A stretch of DNA of 64,000 nt from Acetivibrio thermocellus ATCC 27405 (lineage in GTDB: Bacteria; Bacillota; Clostridia; Acetivibrionales; Acetivibrionaceae): positions 1,488,001 to 1,552,000 of the forward strand of contig NC_009012.1 in the NCBI RefSeq assembly GCF_000015865.1, written 5' to 3'. A model generated the notes under the pieces. It saw only the letters and a program-made list of their open reading frames with translations. It made no database searches and was not told the origin of the DNA. The stretch's first letter is position 1. Each line of letters starts with the position of its first letter. The position numbers and the translations under genes were made by a program. Shown one piece after another: positions 60,830 to 64,000 of the stretch.

Positions 60830-62275
60830 ATGAAACACAAAGGCATTGTATTAAAGCTGACAAAAAGCAAAGCCATAATAAGTACCAATGATTTTCAATG
60901 CTACTATATCAAAAGAAGCCCTACAATTTATGTAGGAAAGGAAGTTGAATTTACAAATAAAGATATTGTGACAAAGAAGTCTGTTTTAATAAAACCGGCT
61001 TTAAGCGTTGCCTGTTTTATATTGTTGATAGCTTGTGTTTTAAGCCTTTCAAAAATAATCAATAATATTAGCCCTAAAGTTTTTGCCTATATCAGCGTTG
61101 ATATAAATCCCAGCTTTGAAATTGAAATCGATGACATGGGAAATGTTTTGAATTTGCTTCCGTTAAATGATGATGCAAAGGTTATTGCCGATAAATTGGA
61201 AATTGATAAAATCAACGTTTCCAATGCCATTGATATTATAATAAATGAAGCAATAAAAAGCAATGTTATAAATGAAAATGAAAAGGACTTTATATTAGTT
61301 TCAAGCACCCTGAATATTAAAAAAGAGGAGAACAGCCAACAGTATCAGAGTGAAAAAGAAAAACTTGATATTATCATAAATTCCCTGAAAGACAGCATAG
61401 AAAAAAGCGGAAAAGCGGATGTTTACATTGTCCAGGCTGACGTGAATGAAAGGGAAGCCGCACGAAGTAAAGGAATATCTACAGGAAGATACGTTTTATA
61501 TAACAAGTATAAAGATCTGGAAAACGATCTGTCTTTGGAAGATGCCAAAGATGCTGATGTCAATGTGTTAATAAAAAGTATGTTGGATGTGGCATCAGAA
61601 GAAAGAAATCCGGAAGAATCACCAAAAATGACCCCAACTCCAACACCGACACATACAGCAACACATACACCGACAGATGCACCAACGCCGAAACCGGCAA
61701 ATACACCAACATCAACACCGGCAGCAAAACCTTCACCAAAAACGGCATCGAACTCAGCCTCGACATCAACACCTGCCCCGAAACCTACATCAACACCGAC
61801 ACCAACATTGATGCCAACACCTACTCCAACACCGACACCTGCTGATAAAATCGCATATGGTCAGTTTATGAAATTTGAATCCAGCAACTACCGCGGATAT
61901 TATATACGGGTTAAATCGTTTTCCGGCCGTATCGACCCATATGTGAATCCTGTGGAAGATTCCATGTTCAAGATAGTTCCCGGTCTTGCAGACCCAAGCT
62001 GTATTTCTTTCGAGTCGAAGACTTATCCGGGATATTACCTCAAACATGAAAACTTCAGAGTTATTCTTAAAAAATATGAAGATACCGATTTATTCAGAGA
62101 AGATGCAACTTTCAGAGTTGTACCGGGTTGGGCGGATGAAAACATGATTTCTTTCCAGTCATATAATTATCCTTACAGATATATCAGGCACAGGGATTTT
62201 GAGCTTTACATAGAAAACATAAAAACCGATCTTGACAGAAAGGATGCAACATTTATAGGGATTAAAGTTGATTAG
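60830..62275 (+). CDS. rsgI5: Anti-sigma-I factor with CBM42 sensor (RsgI5 type)
   Basis: 481 residues, GGAGGG before the ATG. Cytoplasmic RsgI_N domain 1-50; one transmembrane helix ~56-78; extracellular conserved region with YISVDINPSFEIEI, whose Asn93-Pro94 corresponds to the self-cleavage site described in clostridial RsgI proteins; a helical domain to ~250; a Thr/Pro-rich linker ~265-345; and a C-terminal CBM42 (AbfB-like beta-trefoil, ~346-481) with three repeats around KFESSNYRGYYIR, SFESKTYPGYYLKH and SFQSYNYPYRYIRH. Binding of arabinose side chains of arabinoxylan would release SigI5. Product of the neighbouring GH43 acts on the same substrate class. Confidence 0.94.
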   Translation: MKHKGIVLKLTKSKAIISTNDFQCYYIKRSPTIYVGKEVEFTNKDIVTKKSVLIKPALSVACFILLIACVLSLSKIINNISPKVFAYISVDINPSFEIEIDDMGNVLNLLPLNDDAKVIADKLEIDKINVSNAIDIIINEAIKSNVINENEKDFILVSSTLNIKKEENSQQYQSEKEKLDIIINSLKDSIEKSGKADVYIVQADVNEREAARSKGISTGRYVLYNKYKDLENDLSLEDAKDADVNVLIKSMLDVASEERNPEESPKMTPTPTPTHTATHTPTDAPTPKPANTPTSTPAAKPSPKTASNSASTSTPAPKPTSTPTPTLMPTPTPTPTPADKIAYGQFMKFESSNYRGYYIRVKSFSGRIDPYVNPVEDSMFKIVPGLADPSCISFESKTYPGYYLKHENFRVILKKYEDTDLFREDATFRVVPGWADENMISFQSYNYPYRYIRHRDFELYIENIKTDLDRKDATFIGIKVD

Positions 62276-62331
62276 CATATTTCGGGACAAAGGAATCTGT
62301 TTTGAGTGGCGGAACTGATTGGATTAAAAGT

Positions 62332-62354
62332 CAGGTAATTGTACCTGTTTTTGG
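62332..62354 (+). terminator. Terminator after rsgI5
   Basis: CAGGTA-ATTG-TACCTG hairpin followed by TTTTTGG, ~57 bases past the rsgI5 stop. Six-pair stem, moderate strength. Confidence 0.6.
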
Positions 62355-62361
62355 CACTGCA

Positions 62362-62391
62362 AGTATAATTTTACCGCCCGCACAATATAAT
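62362..62391 (+). promoter_or_regulatory. Possible sporulation-type promoter for ylbJ
   Basis: AGTATAA (62362-62368) and CAATATAAT (62383-62391) about 14 bases apart resemble a mother-cell SigE promoter. B. subtilis ylbJ is SigE-controlled. The match is loose. Confidence 0.3.
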
Positions 62392-62423
62392 CTATAAAGC
62401 AGACTTTTTATTGCGGGTGGACT

Positions 62424-63731
62424 ATGAACCTTTACAGGCTGACAATAATCATACTTATCGCATTGGTATTGGCCATTAATATAAAATCCATAAAAACCAT
62501 AAAGGTTATTTACCTTAAATCCCTCGTGCTTCCTTTAGTGTGCATAACTTTCATCCTTATGCTCATTATTTTTTCCGACACCGCGGTAAAATCCGCCGGC
62601 AGCGGGCTTAACCTGTGGTTTAATGTTGTATTTCCTTCCCTCTTCCCCTTTTTTGTTGCATCCGAAATCCTTTACAGGACAGGGTTTATTAAAGCCATAG
62701 GAATACTTTTGGAACCCATAATGCGTCCTCTTTTCAATGTGCCCGGCTGCGGCTCCTTTGCTTTTGCCATGGGAATAACCAGCGGTTATCCCGTCGGTGC
62801 CAAAATCACCGCAAGCATGAGGGAAGAAAAACTCCTTAGCAAAACAGAATCCGAAAGGCTTTTGTCTTTCACCAACAACTCAGGCCCCCTCTTTATTATC
62901 GGCGCCGTTGCCGTAGGCATGTTCAAAATGCCTGAGCTTGGACTTCTGCTTTTAGCCTGTCACATCCTTGCAAGCATCACCGTGGGAATTCTTTTTCGCT
63001 TCTATGGCAGAAACAATAAGAAAATCAAGATGAAAGACGACAAAAATCTCTGGAGAAGATTTAAAAAAGAATTGATTTATACCTGCAAACAAGAATTAAA
63101 CCCCGGAACAATGCTGGGAGAAGCCATAAGAAACTCCGTTAACGTGCTGCTTTCCATTGGAGGATTCATTACTCTTTTTTCAGTTATTATTAATATTCTG
63201 ATTGAAATCGGGTTTATATCCTGCCTGGCGTCTTTTATTTCGCCGTTTCTGTCACCCTTTGGAATAAGCAGAGAAATAGTTTTGGCGGTATTAAGTGGTT
63301 TTTTTGAAATGACAACAGGAACAAACATGGCAAGCAAAGCGGCAAACGCAACCCTCCAGGGACAACTTGCAGCGGTGAGCCTGTTGCTCGGCTGGGCTGG
63401 CCTTTCTGTGCATTTTCAGGTTTACAGCATTATAAGCCACACCGATATAAGCATAAAGCCTTATTTATTTGGTAAAATGCTTCAGGGAGTGTTTGCAGCA
63501 ATTTATATATCAATAGCAATGAAATTACCGTTTACGGCTTCTTTGACAGCAAAAAGCGTTCTTAGTGTTATAACACCTTTTTCAGACTTTACATGGTACA
63601 ATGCCTTCATATATTCGGCTCAGAATGTGTTTATTTCATTTTTGATCCTTTTGATTTTGACGGCAATATCACTTATATTTCATTTTATAAAACACGTATG
63701 CAAGACTCTTTTGAAACGTTCCGTATTTTAA
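62424..63731 (+). CDS. ylbJ: Sporulation integral membrane protein YlbJ
   Basis: 435 residues, about ten membrane segments in two Gate-domain halves: GLNLWFNVVFPSLFPFFVASEIL and SVNVLLSIGGFITLFSVIINIL. MGITSGYPVGAKI and GFFEMTTGTNMAS are characteristic of YlbJ/SpmA-like nucleoside-recognition proteins. YlbJ is required for spore cortex formation in B. subtilis. Its presence supports a spore former. It sits beside the coiled-coil gene at the right edge, on the opposite strand. Confidence 0.9.
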   Translation: MNLYRLTIIILIALVLAINIKSIKTIKVIYLKSLVLPLVCITFILMLIIFSDTAVKSAGSGLNLWFNVVFPSLFPFFVASEILYRTGFIKAIGILLEPIMRPLFNVPGCGSFAFAMGITSGYPVGAKITASMREEKLLSKTESERLLSFTNNSGPLFIIGAVAVGMFKMPELGLLLLACHILASITVGILFRFYGRNNKKIKMKDDKNLWRRFKKELIYTCKQELNPGTMLGEAIRNSVNVLLSIGGFITLFSVIINILIEIGFISCLASFISPFLSPFGISREIVLAVLSGFFEMTTGTNMASKAANATLQGQLAAVSLLLGWAGLSVHFQVYSIISHTDISIKPYLFGKMLQGVFAAIYISIAMKLPFTASLTAKSVLSVITPFSDFTWYNAFIYSAQNVFISFLILLILTAISLIFHFIKHVCKTLLKRSVF

Positions 63732-63753
63732 AACAGCCTGAAACTTTTTGCCT

Positions 63754-64000
63754 CTACTTCAGTTCTTCCCTGTTTTCCCTTATTACCTGCAATGTTTCTT
63801 CCAAAATTTGTTCAACCTTGCTTAAAATACTGTCGGCATACTCCTTTGTTCCAAGCCTTATTTCCCTTGCATTTTTCTGGGCATTGGAAATAATTTCATT
63901 GGACTGTTCGTATGCTTTTTTTGTAATTTCATGTTCGTCAATCAAAGATGCAATCTTGTTCTCCGCATCTTTTATTATATTATTGGCTTCCTTCTGTGCT
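63754..64000 (-). CDS. ATP-synthase-B-like coiled-coil protein, N-terminus off window
   Basis: The frame is open from the window edge (AQKEANNIIKDAENKIASLIDEHEI) to a stop at 63754, 82 residues visible. Almost wholly charged helix with heptad-like spacing (AYEQSNEIISNAQKNAREIR, YADSILSKVEQILEETLQ), resembling the F0F1 subunit B-like proteins found between coaD and ylbJ in clostridia. It converges on ylbJ with 22 bases between stops. Role unknown; partial. Confidence 0.7.
   Translation of the reverse strand, partial: AQKEANNIIKDAENKIASLIDEHEITKKAYEQSNEIISNAQKNAREIRLGTKEYADSILSKVEQILEETLQVIRENREELK

Noticed and set aside
61620-61850. Micro-repeat array as a non-coding repeat element
   Set aside because: It is the in-frame Thr/Pro linker of RsgI5, a normal low-complexity coding sequence.

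Overview
The window looks like a chromosomal stretch of a cellulolytic, spore-forming clostridium, almost certainly Acetivibrio (Clostridium) thermocellus. The evidence is an AT-rich genome with strong Shine-Dalgarno sites, a type I dockerin on a GH43/CBM6 protein, a SigI/RsgI pair whose anti-sigma factor ends in a CBM42 (the published SigI5/RsgI5 arrangement), a GH3 enzyme matching the remembered length and N-terminus of C. thermocellum BglB, a CBM3 protein and YlbJ. The species call rests on remembered family knowledge, not on a database search.

Layout. 1-11777 (minus): one giant secreted multidomain surface protein. Its C-terminus lies off the left edge and a one-base frameshift interrupts it near codon 240. 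12066-17122 (minus): leuS, then the nadD-yqeK-LytR_C cluster with rsfS behind its own promoter. 17222-18477: an IS30-family insertion sequence with a 17-bp flanking direct repeat. 18510-20834: a GNAT acetyltransferase, a 0.69-kb gene-free AT-rich stretch and a GT2-TPR glycosyltransferase. 20881-29084 (minus): purE-purF-purM-purN-purH-purD and, upstream, a PbuG-type purine permease. The permease has a PurBox-like operator, a good promoter and a leader ending in a terminator hairpin. 29379-34716: an AEC permease, an unusual KaiC-like/PEP-synthase-ATP-grasp protein, a histidine-rich YmaF protein, a decayed gene and a 35-residue membrane ORF. 34938-41323 (minus): a probable three-gene unit with a stalk-domain protein, a CBM3/CBM4_9/split-vWA protein and bglB.

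41729-54788 (minus) holds core functions: pgsA, a 4HBT thioesterase, pfkA, a DUF2007-like protein, the TRAP regulator mtrB, dnaE, pgcA, a chemoreceptor and degS-degU. 55014-63731 (plus) holds a DUF362 protein, a lipoprotein serpin, the GH43-CBM6-CBM6-dockerin arabinofuranosidase/xylosidase candidate, sigI5-rsgI5 and ylbJ. The right edge cuts an ATP-synthase-B-like coiled-coil gene.

Functional themes: extracellular polysaccharide sensing (RsgI5 CBM42 to SigI5, with a SigI-like promoter seen in front of the adjacent GH43 gene), cellodextrin use (BglB, PgcA, PfkA), and de novo and salvage purine supply. The observations most worth checking are the SigI-type promoter, the permease leader RNA with its PurBox pair, the TRAP gene placed between dnaE and pfkA, the vWA domain split by a large insertion, and the frameshift in the giant surface protein, which its own internal repeats locate.
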